Shown: positions 1-12,900 of the stretch, piece after piece
How the letters are laid out: each line of letters starts with the position of its first letter
Position numbering within the stretch: the first letter of the stretch is position 1
Source: Gibbula magus
Taxonomy: Eukaryota; Mollusca; Gastropoda; Trochida; Trochidae
Assembly: GCA_936450465.1 (NCBI GenBank)
Contig: OW388293.1
Location: 33,361,860-33,425,859 of the forward strand
Direction of reading: 5' to 3'
DNA length: 64,000 nucleotides
The notes under the pieces: generated by a model
The model's database searches: none
Seen by the model: the letters and a program-made list of their open reading frames with translations, nothing else
What the model was told of the DNA's origin: nothing
Translations under genes and position numbers: made by a program

Positions 1-3000
1 TATGGTCGATATTTACCAGGGCATTTTGTGATTTATTCAATGTCACAGCCGCGGATTATTTGTTAATTTTAACATGGTAACCATAAATATGAACTTACAA
101 CGCGATGTTGTCAATCTAAGGTAACTTTTAAAGTAAAATCTAGTTTTTTCACCGGTTATTGACAGAGAGATACTTGGTTGACATTCGTTAATAGATTTAT
201 ATATTGTCTTTGTAAATTACGAAATGCCTAAGGCTGAGGCAAACAATAAATTGTGCCGGCATGATATTTTTTTAATTACGTTTGTTATATAAATCATGAT
301 TTTGATTTACGAGTTAACATATGTCAATGCTTGTCATTCCACTGAATAGACTCTTAATCGGAATGTATTTAGATTATAGATAAGAGCATTTGTGGCATAC
401 ACTTTTAAGAATAGCGATGAATAGATAGTTTAAAATTATATTTATTAGGGTATCGATGTTTACAGATATATTCATCAAGGTATTCAAATGATCAATAATT
501 TATCATTGTGGAGCTTCAAGCTAGCTTAAATGGATTATCAAGTGGGGTTTATAGTCCTAATATCGACGAAGGTTGGCGGGCGACGCAGAACAGCAGATAC
601 ATTCATAAAGTAAATTAATTTGCTCGCAGTAAATAAGTTGTGATTAAAATATTAATTTCCTTTAATGATTAATGTGTGTTTTTAGAAAGCGAACATTGAA
701 CAGATAGGCTTAACCGGCATTGAAGAGATAATCCAATGCTCGCAATTTAATAGGCTAGGCTAAACTTAGGCCTATATATAGGTCTACTCATGTATAGTGA
801 CCAAAAACGGGATACAGATACAATCATGAATATGGAATCATGTAACAATTATATCAATTGGTTTTTACTCTCTTCCGGTCTGACTACATTGCAGTAACTA
901 ATAAGCCAAGTGTGAACTGTCATATCCTGGCTTAAAAAACCGTAACCCCTACAATAAAATTAATGTCATGGGTGCATGTAAACTGTTTAAACGCCTAGAC
1001 TGTCCCATACTTAATTACATGCCTATGTTTGGTTAAGCTATATTCCGCCAAAGACCCATGTGTATTCACCACTACAGCTGTTTATCCAAATTTGGAGGAG
1101 TAAGCCTAATACGTAGTATATATCGATGATGTCATCGGACGTGGATATATAATGTTTCCCATATTTAAGGGCCCATTTTATTGCATAAAACAAAATGTTT
1201 TGAGTGTGTGCACATATAATGGTTCTTAATGCAAATATATGGAGCATTTTGTCAATCTGCAGCATTGACATGATAATAATTGAGAGTAGTCAAATATGGC
1301 ATCCGCGGAAATAAGAAGAACATTTCATAGCGTTAGCGTATCATCCCATACATTAACCATGATTTCTCTTACAGAATAGAATAAATGGAGATTTAAAGAC
1401 TGAAACAATAACACGCTACCCACCTTTCACATCTATCATGGTGGTATGTTGGAGCAATGTGTTGAGCGAAAGCACTGAAGAAATCGGAAAACTGACTAAG
1501 AAAGGATCGAAGCTTGTTTGGCCAGCTTGGCGTGGAGAAAGCGAAGGTATAGTTATCCATCTTTCGTCTTTGTGGGCAGACGGACGGACAGATAGACAGA
1601 TGGACTGTCAACAAACAGTCCTTTGACAGTTCTAGTTCCAAGCACGTCTGCTCCTCACGCCATCTTGTTTTCTGCCATCTGATTGAAATATTAATGAGCT
1701 GATTTCTCTCCCAACACTGCTACCATCATCGATCCATATAATCAGGTATCACGTGACGGTCAGCGTTTCCATGGCGCTACTTGTCAGTATAACTGTTCTT
1801 GTGAATTCAAAGGAATGTATGAAAGCTGTATAAATCTGCCAATAGTTTACATCGACCATAAATCGGCTGCATGCAAAAAGCCCCGTTAGAAAATCTGTTT
1901 GAAACTAAATAGCTCAAGTCTGATACGGACTGCTATTTGGTGCTTTTGAAAGGGACTGCATTGAACATATCGACGTGGCTATGACTTCGTAGTGTTTATA
2001 AAAAGTGGACAGAAAATGTGTGTAAAAGGGAAAAAAAGAAATAATCAGCTTAATATAGAATAAAACTGTGTTCAGACATGCATGGACCGAATTGCACAGA
2101 TCACTCACGAAGATCGTATGACATAAGTCTATCTAAATATTGGAACAATAAAATGTCTAGAAGATAATTATTTTAGTGAGTGCGAGAAGCGGAGAAGTTA
2201 GTAAAAACTTCGCTCTATTGTACTAACGTCGTAATTTTCTTGAGATAGGTATTGTTATATGTGGAGTAGCTCTTTAGTTTAAATTGATTGACAAGGATCG
2301 TCCAAGATGACCAGAAACCATGAGCATTGAATATGTTATTACTATTAACACTAATGTATATGCTAATACCAAATGAACTGTGCCATTGTAAGACAAATAA
2401 GTTGTAAAGATAAGTAATTTGCGATAACTTTGTAATGCTTTGTGTTGCTAACGGTCATATCATGGTTCGAACATGACAAATGGCTCACAGGTGTGATAAA
2501 CATGTGATATTTTGGTCAGTTCATGAACACTTGTATTATCGTATAGATGATATTATATTATAATAATGGCGTCAGCAACTTGACTTCAGCAGGTTGACAA
2601 TAAGGGGACAATGCCATGTTCAGGCATATACAATGGACACTGGTTAACTTAATTTTGAAAATACATCTTTGAATTCCCCAAACATAATCATCATTACGAA
2701 AACATCATTGATGTACTCTTCTTATGCGACGAATATTAAAGTTCACCATCAGTTTACAAATTGTAAATAGCGGCGTACATGTAGATGATTATTGCCACGC
2801 CTTACAGCGTTGGCGCAGAAACATTGCATTCATTCTGTCCATTATGTCCATTCTGTCCATCTGTCCGTCCCAAAATTGTGTCCGGAGCATATCTAAATTA
2901 TACAAAATAGCTTCACCAAACTTGATTGATGCGGATGTAATTAGGGTAATTATTATTTCACCAAATTTGAGACACCTGTCAGCCATGCATGTTCCCTGGA

Positions 3001-4225
3001 TGTGTCTTTTGTGGAATGCTCCTTCATGTGAATTATATATAATTGTGTAGTCTCTAGAAACACGACAAGAAAAAAATGACGACCCTACAGATACTGCAGT
3101 CACAGCAAAAACTAGGATATCATGAGTCCTTTTGGAGTAAGTGTTTATTGGGTGGAATTATGCCACCCAGATTTTAGGTCCGGGGTGTGTGAACTGTCCT
3201 CTACACTGTCTTGTTTCAAATATCTGTTTAACAATTGCAGATGATAATGTTATATGGTTGGACAAAATGCCTGTATTTTATCAATATCTACTGAGATGCA
3301 TTTTATATTATAAATAAATATTAAAAATAAGTGTTAAAAAAATATGCTACAACTAACGAATTAACTGCACTATTAATATAACATATGTTTATAATGTAGT
3401 CTTATAACCTTTTGGCGGCTTGTATATTTACATTCTATGTTCAATCTCTTTGTATGTATGAGAACCAAATCCCTTTTCTCTCTCGTATATTATATTCAAA
3501 CCTTATTATATTCGCAAGTTATTCAACCATTTTGTGTTTCTGAAGGAATATACATGTAATGTAATTCTGCTCAGACTTATTAAGTGAACGCATCTCAAAT
3601 GTATCCTCGAGTATATTGGTCTTATTTGCAAGTTTAACACTCTAAGCTGAAGACCAATATTATATGTTGCCAAAGGTGTGACTTCACCGGGAGAGCACTG
3701 ACAGAAGCACAGTCCGTTGTGCTATTGATTTTCAGCAAGATGTGTATGAGTAACCTCCCTTCGACCGATGGATTACATTTCCAAACGTGAATGTATCTAT
3801 AAAGGCTAGGTTGGCGTACAAGACCATCAAGTACATTTAGGTGATGAATTATATTTCCATATGGTCATGGTTGCCAATTTGTGAATTGTTTATTTCAATT
3901 AAGTAATTGCTTGTTGTAGGTCAGTTAAATAATTCGGAATCCGCATTTAGATTGTAAAAAATGAGCTTTGTGAAACATACATTCCTGTGGATAGTCGACA
4001 ACGTCATAAATCGTGTTGTTGGGGGTCACATATGCCAAACGTTATAACTGGTGTTATTCTATCGAAGTTGATATGATTTCATTGGTTATAAATAAAAGTA
4101 ATATTCCTATTGAACTTTTAATAACTAAAAACTGTGTTCAACAGGATATAGCCCTATCGCTTGTTTGAGATTAAGCCAAATCTTCTAGGATATCTCATTT
4201 TGGCAGTAGATTTTTAACAATATTT
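1..4225. other. No gene recognised; dispersed-repeat relics
   Basis: Short open frames here show no domain and no codon pattern. Repeat-like blocks: ACGGACAG tail at about 1570-1600, and a TGTCCATCTGTCCGTCC block at 2830-3010. Nothing else supported. Confidence 0.6.
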
Positions 4226-4865
4226 TCAATCTGTGTTATTATGTCCCCCTCAAAGCTTTACGGGAGACATAATGTTTTCGCCCCCGTCCTTCCGAAATGC
4301 TTTTGTTTCAGGGTCATATCTCAAAAAACGTTCAATAATTTTACGAAACTTGGTATGTGGTTAGACCTAGTGTTGGAGTGGTGCCTTTTGCTACTTAGGA
4401 TATTCTGATTTTCATATTTTCCCTGGTTTCCATGGAAACAGTTTGAACTTAGTGCATGTAGGATAAGTGACCTTTTCCGGTCTCTTTCTCAAAATCTTTG
4501 CATTATATTGTTCACGAAATTTGGTGTTTGGTTAGACCTAGTGTTGGAGTGATGCCTTTTGCTACCTAGGTTATTCTGATTTTAATAAAAAAAAAAATTC
4601 TGGTATCCATGGAAACAGTTTGAACTTACTCACTTAGTGCATATGGGGGTAGGAACCTTTTCCGGCCTCTTTCTCAAAATCTATGCATTATTTTTTCACG
4701 AAACATTGTGTGTGGTTAGACCTATTGTTGGAGTGGTGCCTTTTGCTACTTAGGTTATTCTGATTTTTATATTTTTTTCTGATTTCCATGGAATCAATTT
4801 AAACTTAGTGCTTATAGGGATAAGGAACCTTTTTCGGCCTCCATCTCAAAATCATATGTGAAAAA
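4226..4865. repeat. Dispersed repeat with three internal units of about 175 bp
   Basis: Starts with a TTTACGGGAGACATAATG box, then three tandem units marked by GTTAGACCTAGTGTTGGAGT (4360, 4531, diverged 4715), each followed by CTTTTGCTACTTAGG and TCCATGGAAACAGTTT. Non-coding. It looks like a common molluscan repeat type (inference). Confidence 0.8.
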
Positions 4866-6595
4866 TAATGTTGGATTGAAAGTTGGAGCGGCGGACATCA
4901 CAGTGCATCACATGCACATATTTCTAGTTATTCAAATTCTGATAGAAAACCCAATAATTACTGAATATGAAAGTGTTGCAAAAAGACGGAACACCTTTCT
5001 GAAATTTTAATAATTTTATTCATAGCATGCTAAATGTTATCACAAATAAATTACAAAACCTCTCGAACAACGTATTTTCATTAGAAAATAACACGCTTAG
5101 AGTGATGTAAATGTTAACAGCTAACAATCACTTTATATAAATCACATGACCAGCGGTTCATAAATTAACACATGATATATACCGGGGCGGCAGCTATACC
5201 CTAGAGCTGCACATATGGTAATCCACGCCTTGACAATAACGTCGTTTAACTAGCAGGCTACAAAATCATATTGCACAAGCAGTACAAACTGGGGACGCAA
5301 CGACACTTGTCGATATATCCATCCTATAACACATACAGACGGTTATCGGATCATAACAGAAACGGCATTATAGCATGTCACACCAATAGGGCCTTTAGTC
5401 GTCTTACAATGGGCGGAATTGAAAAAGCCTCCGCTTCATTTGTATTCCCTAAGAGCGTCCTCATTAATCAGATGGGGAACTAATGTTTTCTTTATCCACA
5501 ATAAATGAGACATAACATACCTTTCATAAAATAAATCCATAACAATAATAATACAGAATAGCAGAATACTCAGTAATCCGACCTCCGCAGATTGAGCGAT
5601 ATAATATGGACTTCACGCCAATTGAACGATCACTTTAATATCACACCACGTTTTTTTTGGCAAACCTCAATGGATCTCACTCCTCAAGTTCATTGGCTTT
5701 TTGACCAATTTCTTACTTACACCCAGTAACCAAAGAACAAACTGTGTAATATTAAATAGAATATTCAGCAAAATGAAGGCGACATGACGGTAAATGCTGT
5801 TAGAAAACAACACAGTATATATGTAACCAAAATAATTGACAAGGCAAAATGATGATCACATTGCAGTAGAAAAATATATAACAAAGCAGCGGAAACACAA
5901 CCAAGGATCCCGTTAGTTTGTAAACGACACCATTGTACTGATAGAAGGCCTACCAGATGTACGAGATGGGAATATTCGTGAAGAATAATGTGGTTGCATT
6001 TTCGCAGCTATTCACAAACCTATGCTACGTTTGTTGTGAAGGATGGCACAATATCACATGACAATTAATATCAATGGGCGCCTCAAAATAAACCCGGATA
6101 TAAAAGACAAGCAATTAATTTCAACGCAACGCCTAAATCAGCAGTGAGGGTCACACGATATAATGCCAAGCTCTGAATAATATTAACAGTTCTTAAAGCT
6201 CTTCTGTTGCATAAAGGTCTATTGCATATGTGCACTGGTACACTAAGGATCTAATACTGATTTGGAGTACTTTTAAAACTCATTATTTTCGTTTCTAAAG
6301 AAAGCATTATCAACCGTAACGATTTCTTTGGCAAGGGAATACTTTTTGTTTAGGAAGATCTGTTCTGTTACACGTAGCAATGGGCAATACATTTGGCACT
6401 ACCGTTATTTCACGTAAATAGAAAAATCGCAACGGGGACATTTGCTTGCAAATATGTCTACAATATTATCAACTGTACAAAATCAACCTTTAAAGAATAT
6501 ATACTTTGAACGACAACTAAACACAAAATATTTATATAAAAACGTTCCTAGGCATGTTTATAGAACACCATTTGAAATTCCGTATATGGTACTGG
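4866..6595. other. No feature seen; downstream of AK1
   Basis: AT-rich sequence without a supported gene. It ends at the AK1 3' UTR. Confidence 0.55.
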
Positions 6596-6601
6596 TTTAT
6601 T
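6596..6601 (-). promoter_or_regulatory. Probable AK1 poly(A) signal
   Basis: AATAAA on the minus strand about 115 nt after the AK1 stop; the first canonical hexamer downstream that I see. Confidence 0.5.
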
Positions 6602-6715
6602 CAAAGAGGCAGCCATATGGATACTGGTTTTGATTCTTGAGACCGTTGTTACCATGGCAGCCGTTGTGATAAAAAAAATGGCGGCTGTCTATTACAAAGG
6701 AAGATAACTCTGTAT

Positions 6716-6900
6716 CTACAAGATAGCACATGATGATGACTTATTTCCCTTGCCCTTCTGAAGTTCCTTTTCAAGTTTGATGATCTCCTGTACGCCTGTT
6801 ACCATCTCGTTCACCGCTTGGATCTCGGACAAACCAAGACGACGTTTGTTAGAGATGTCAAACACACCTCCCTCACTCTTCGTGTGCTCTCCATGGATAC
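6716..6900 (-). CDS. AK1 exon 12: end of domain 2 plus lysine-rich CaaX tail
   Basis: Residues 662-722. [20 protein letters not shown] and IIKLEKEL end the AK fold; then [14 protein letters not shown] and TAG (6718-6716). Relative to domain 1 and AK2 the tail is unique: three lysines, a Ser run and a terminal Cys-aliphatic-aliphatic-Leu. The tail is in the same exon as the GEHT active-site segment, so it is constitutive. Leu at the X position predicts geranylgeranyltransferase I. Prenylation itself is inference. Confidence 0.93.
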
Positions 6901-9900
6901 CTAGACCAGAAACGGGACAGACTTACAGTGATTTCAATGTATGGTGATTCCTTAGCAACACCTTATAACCCATTTGAACCTCGTGTATCCTCAACAACTG
7001 AAGTGAATGGTCCTACACATAGTAGTGATATGACCTATACACTTCTTGGGCATATTTCATGAATACTGTACATCCTGGTTACACATTGTGAGACATCTGA
7101 GAGCTTGTGTTAGGAAAAAGGATTTTGGAAAATAAATTATGCCAAAGTGCGATTTCCGATTTAAATTTTCAAGAAGATGTGACCCATCACTATTAACATA
7201 CATACCCCTGGCTTGAAGTTTGTACTTTTCGCAGATGTTCGTGAAGTCCTTCTTGGCGGCCAGTTTTGGGATCTTGATGTGGACGGATGCCCTCATAGTG
7301 GTGCCCAGGTTGGAGGGACAGAAGGTCAGGTAACCCAAACGCTCGTCTCTCGCGAATGGGAGCTTCTTCTCCATCTCGTTAACAGCCTGGGAAGGAAGAG
7401 ATGACACTGAGATGTTTGAGAAACGGAGACAGACTGCTTATAGGCCTACCATAACACTGATATTGGAAACATGGTTTTCTGCAACAATTCTATAGTAAAT
7501 TAATGGTTTTCTGAAAGTATGGTATTTGACAAGTACAGGCCTGACATTTTCTCACAACCATGCAGTTATGTTCTCTGCAGTGAATTCTGATTTGTGCATA
7601 TCAATATTTGGCATTTAATTTATTGGTTTTTTGTTCGAATCTGAACTGCAAAATATGTATATGTTCCTATATTCAAAGCATAATATTGCAGGGGTATTTT
7701 AAGATTGCCAATTTTCATTCCTTGCAACTGTTGAACATTGAACTTGAGATAAACTATTGGAGTTCCAAGGGTAGGGGAATTTCACACAAAATAAGGGTTT
7801 CAAAGGTCTGAACCAGAATGCTTACAGTGACAAGACGCTTGTAAACTGCCCCGATGTCCCCTCCCTTCTGCATGGAGATGATTCTCAGATGGTCCTCCTC
7901 GTTCACCCACACCAGGAAGGTCTTGTTCTCGTTGAAGTAGATGCCTCTTCCTGTTGGCCAGTCATCATAGCCACGGGCAGCCTTCAGGAACCTACAACAT
8001 AGAGTGATGTAGTAAGCTGTGGCTAAAACCAAGAACGTATATTGTACAATATACGTCCTTGCTACAACACATATTACAACCTACTGATGTCAATCTCAGT
8101 TCTACAGAGATTGATGCACATAAAGGCAGTTTATTGATTTCAACGCTTGTTGATAAAAAGGGGTAATAAACAGGAAACAAAGGTTGGGTGCTGTTTTTTT
8201 TGCGTTCATAAATTGCAGCTATTATGTTCTCAACAATGTCACATTTCGAAATATATTCATATATCATTATTCACAGCAATGAAATATTATGTTCACGTTT
8301 TTCATCATTCTCCTCCCACAGGGGTTACTCCCTTCAGATTTCCGATTCTAACCTCTGTTGTTTTACGCTTGAAATCGGGGGAGGAAATCCGAAGGGAGTG
8401 GGAAGAGAATGGTTTTTCATACGAAATAGAGTTGTATATGACCACTTACCAGATTAATATTCCAGATTCTGATATCAAATACATTAGCCTAACGGACTGT
8501 ACCTGTCATGATCATTAAACAGGAAGTGATCCTTGGTGAGCTGCTCCTGAGTTTCCGGTGTCATCCCAGTGAGAGGTTGGTACGCCCCCTTCAGTTCTCC
8601 GCTCAGTGACGTCAGAGCTTCGACTGTCTTCTTCTCCATGTTCACTCGGTCCTGTAACATTGTATCACATACTGACATTCTCTGGGAAGGTTTGGTATGC
8701 TCACAAAGGAGTTTGCATAATGATATCCAAATCTAATTACTGCAGTGACAATCGTAATCACTGAAGAAAAACTTAAATGAATCGTCCATATATAATGTTT
8801 GAGAAAAAACAATATGTTGTTAGATGGTAAAGTGACATTGAAATCACTACGATATGTAAACGTTAGCATAATCAAATATAACGGATGACGGCATCTGCTA
8901 TTCTATTTCAAAACGTTTCAGAAAGTGCCACTATTTTGCCCTCTTACTTCTTTGTTGAGAACTGGAGGGAAGGCAAACTCCTTATGACTTCTTCCTACAC
9001 GTATCCTTGTCGAGATGATCATTTCACCCTCGGGATCAAGGTCAGAGAAACCTAGGTTTTCAAGGTCACCAAAATCTAGTGGCGGGTGTGAGATAGGTTC
9101 CTTTGTAGACAACTTGTGATAGTCTCTAATGATTGGATCGAAGATTTCAGCAAAGGTTTTGTATGATTCGGGGTCTGCGGCATAAATACCGACTCCGCTG
9201 TCCAAGTTCTTCACCCCTGGAAGTCAACAGAAGGGAACTATTGTGATAAAAGATTATGTCATTCAGTTCTCTTTCATTATGATTTAAACTGAAGTACAAA
9301 AGAAAGTACACACCCAAGTAATTTGTTAATAAAAGACAACAGGACAAAATTTCCAGCATTTCAAAGGTTTAATATTAATAGTGAACCATTTTCAAACATG
9401 GCAAGGACAGGTATTTACTTCTCATTTCACACATCACTTCTCTACTTCTCTTAGTGTCCACTAGGGGTATATCTTGAAATTTACACTCATTGTTTCTGCA
9501 ACATTCCGTTGTCTGTTAGTATCGGGTGTGACCCCCATTACTGTTAATGCAAGCAAAGACACGTCTCCTCATTGAGAAAGTAAGACGTCGGATGACGTCA
9601 TTAGGGATACGTTGCCACTGTTCATGTAGTGCCTGTTCCAGCTGTTGTAGGTTGACTGGTTGCTGTGGGCGTCGTCTAAGTTGTCTTCCCATATGGTCCC
9701 AAATATGCTCGATGGGGGATAAATCAGGGGAGGGTGATGGCCAAGGCAAAACCTGGATGTTTTGTTGGTTGAACAAGTCCATGGTGATCCTGGCAGTATG
9801 TGGTCTGGCGTTATCGTGTTGGTAAATCATCCCTTGCTGCTGCCTTTGTATGAAGGGGACAACCACAGGCTGCAACACTTGATCCCTGTATCTCTGGGCT

Positions 9901-12900
9901 GTAAGGGTCTGGCGAATTGTCACCAAATCGGTCTTCTGGTCGCCACAGATCCAGCCCCAGACCATGACGCTGCCACCGCCATAGGGTACCACTTCTTGGA
10001 CACACGCTGCAGCCTGTCTCTCGCCTCCACGCTTGTAAATCCTAACTCTGCCGTCTGCTGTGAAGAGGTTGAATCGACTTTCGTCGCTGAAGATCACTCT
10101 TGCCCAATCACGACGTTGCCAGCGTCTCACTCTCCTTGCCCAGCGTAGACGGTCCAGGCGATTTTCGCGAGTCAGGGTCATTCCGCGGAACGGTCGGTAA
10201 ACCCGAATACCGGCAGCTCGAAGACGTCTCATGACAGTGTTTCTGCTGATGTGGTGTCCTAACGCCGTCGATGCCGTTGACGTCATGGTGACGAATCTGT
10301 CCCGCAGATGCAGTGTGCGCAGATAACGGTCTTCAGCGGGGGTCGTCACCCTCGGTCTTCCACTTCTAGGACGGTCCGATGTCTGGCCAGTCTGGTTATG
10401 ACGTTGAAGGAGTCGAATGACCGTTTGTCTGGTGCAGCCAAACCTTCTGGCAATTTGGCTGTTTGAAACTCCAACTTCAGACATTCCAAGGACTCTTTCT
10501 CGCTCTGCTGCTGTTAAACGTGGCATTTTCTCGTGCTTTTTTCGGAACACTAGTAGTGAATGGTAGAATTCGGTGGTTTTATACCCTTAGCGCGCCTCAG
10601 TCATGTAGAAATTGAAAAAAACCTGATTTTCGAAAAAATCACTTTTACCTGAACTGACATGCCTCGGATGCGTTTTGACGATATGATTTCATTGTTTCCG
10701 TTCGAAACTTTAGGAAAGAGCATAAAGAAATGCTACTTTGTAAATGAATATGAAATAATATGAAAATATGTGGGTGTGTACTTTCTTTTGTACTTCAGTT
10801 TAGCATTATCCAATATCGTATATTTTGTTATGACATATATATTTTTACACACAGAACGTACACTTGAAAAGAGTGTTATCACCTTTGAGTGGGATTTCAC
10901 CTCTCTCATTACTGTGCAATATGGTGAAGGAGATAACATCACCTACACAACGGTATGACGTCACTACTATAATCGATTGCATTGCAACGTCAGTTTTGAA
11001 GGAGGTGAGGTGAGGCGAGTATTTCACTTATATCGCGGCTGCTAGTATTATGGCAGGGAGAAAGCCCGCAACGCCATGTGGCTATGCTTTGCGGTCGAAC
11101 CTGCGAGCAACGGCTGTAACTAGCGAACCATGGGTGGTATTTTGAAGTTATAGTTATATAGTTATATAGTTATTGTTTTATCACCGTAATACCACTTACC
11201 TTTCATCTCGCGATTTGATTAAACCTATATTTTCACGAATTTCGCGATGACTTGTACACAATCTCTATGTATTATTTGCCTGTCATAGTTAACAGTTTAT
11301 ATGACTTGTCCAATTGAATTCCATACCTGACATAAGACAGTCCTGCAGTGTTGCATTATGGGAAGTGGTCTTGTCCTTGCATTTATCCAGCACGTCCTTA
11401 CTGAAGTACTTCTTCATCAGCGACTTGCAGTTCTTCCCTTTGGACACATGGTCGTACATCGCTTCTAAACTCTCCGGGTTCCTGGGGGAATCAGTTTGAA
11501 ATTAGGGTTTCAGTGATAACATGACAACTACCTTTGCATTGCCAAGTTTGAAATAAAATCATTGATGACTGTAAATGTCGAGTTCCCTTAAATTTAAGCA
11601 TCCGTTAGTGGATATTTTGTTACAAATAAGAGGATGGTCAAACTGTTCACAGAGTCAATTTCAAACAACAGTTAGCAATTTTATTTAGTTTTGTATACAC
11701 TTATCCCAAACATGTTGCAGTTTAAACTCATAATGCCCTCAATAACATTATTCAATAACCTTAATGTCATGTTTCATTATTTACAAAAGAGCAGAAGCAT
11801 GTTTCAAAGGTCAATATTAGTTGAATAGTTCACACATTATTTATACCACGGTTCTGTCAATTGGGAAGCTTACCAAGTGAGTTCCTTCTCTAGCTTGATG
11901 ATTTCTTTGACTCCGTTGAACATCTCTGTAACAGCCTGAAGCTCGGTGAGACCGAGACGACGCTTGTTGGAGATGTCGTACACTCCGCCTTCACTCTGTG
12001 TGTGCTCGCCGTGGATACCTGGTGTTGGACATGATGAAGACATGTGTAACTGCATGTGCATGTATACCTTATCATATCATATTTTCAAAGGTGAAAAACG
12101 GCATTTATCAGTTGAAATAAAATCTGTATTTTCATTGAGTGACATAACATGTAATTCTAAAAACATGTTCCATCAAATGACGTCATTAGAACAATACTAT
12201 TAGGGTGACGTCATAAAAGGACAGCGATTGGTTCACCTATTAACAAGTGGGAGTTAACCTTTGGGGCCCATCAAATTTATATGCACAACTTGTCATTTTT
12301 CATTGAACCGACTGAACCCCCCTCTGTATCAGTTGGATATGTTATCTATTACACCAAAAAAGCAGGGTACTTGATACTCAGACATGTGAAGCGCATCAAT
12401 ACAATGTATACAGTTTGGAATCGTCATTAACGTTTAATCCTCGACACAGAGACGGTACCATGTATGGAATTTTCATTATCCATGACTATACATTTTACAT
12501 GCACCCTCCACGTCAGTAATGACAGTAACAGAGACAAAGCATCAAGGGCAAGTACCCCGTACCTCTCGCCTGCAGGTTGTGTTTGTCACAGATCTCCTTG
12601 AAGTTTGCCTGCGAGCTGACTGCAGGAATCTTGATGTGTACTGACGCCCGCAGGGTCGTCCCAAGGTTGCTGGGGCAAAAGGTCAGGAAACCCAGGCGGT
12701 CGTTCCTGGCAAACTTCATCGTCTGTTCTAGAGACTTGACGGCCTGATGACGAGAAAATTCGCAATTTTACTTCTAGTTTTAAGTTAGATAGATCGATTG
12801 TATACTATCATGGATCAATAATTGGACTCTTCAGGTTCATCATACACTAGTAACTAGAAACTTATATATAATGTATAAGAGAAGTATTACCATATATGCA

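Noticed and set aside
9547..10148. Plus-strand frames of 92 and 128 residues
   Set aside because: They are antisense shadows of the GC-rich Tc1 transposase.
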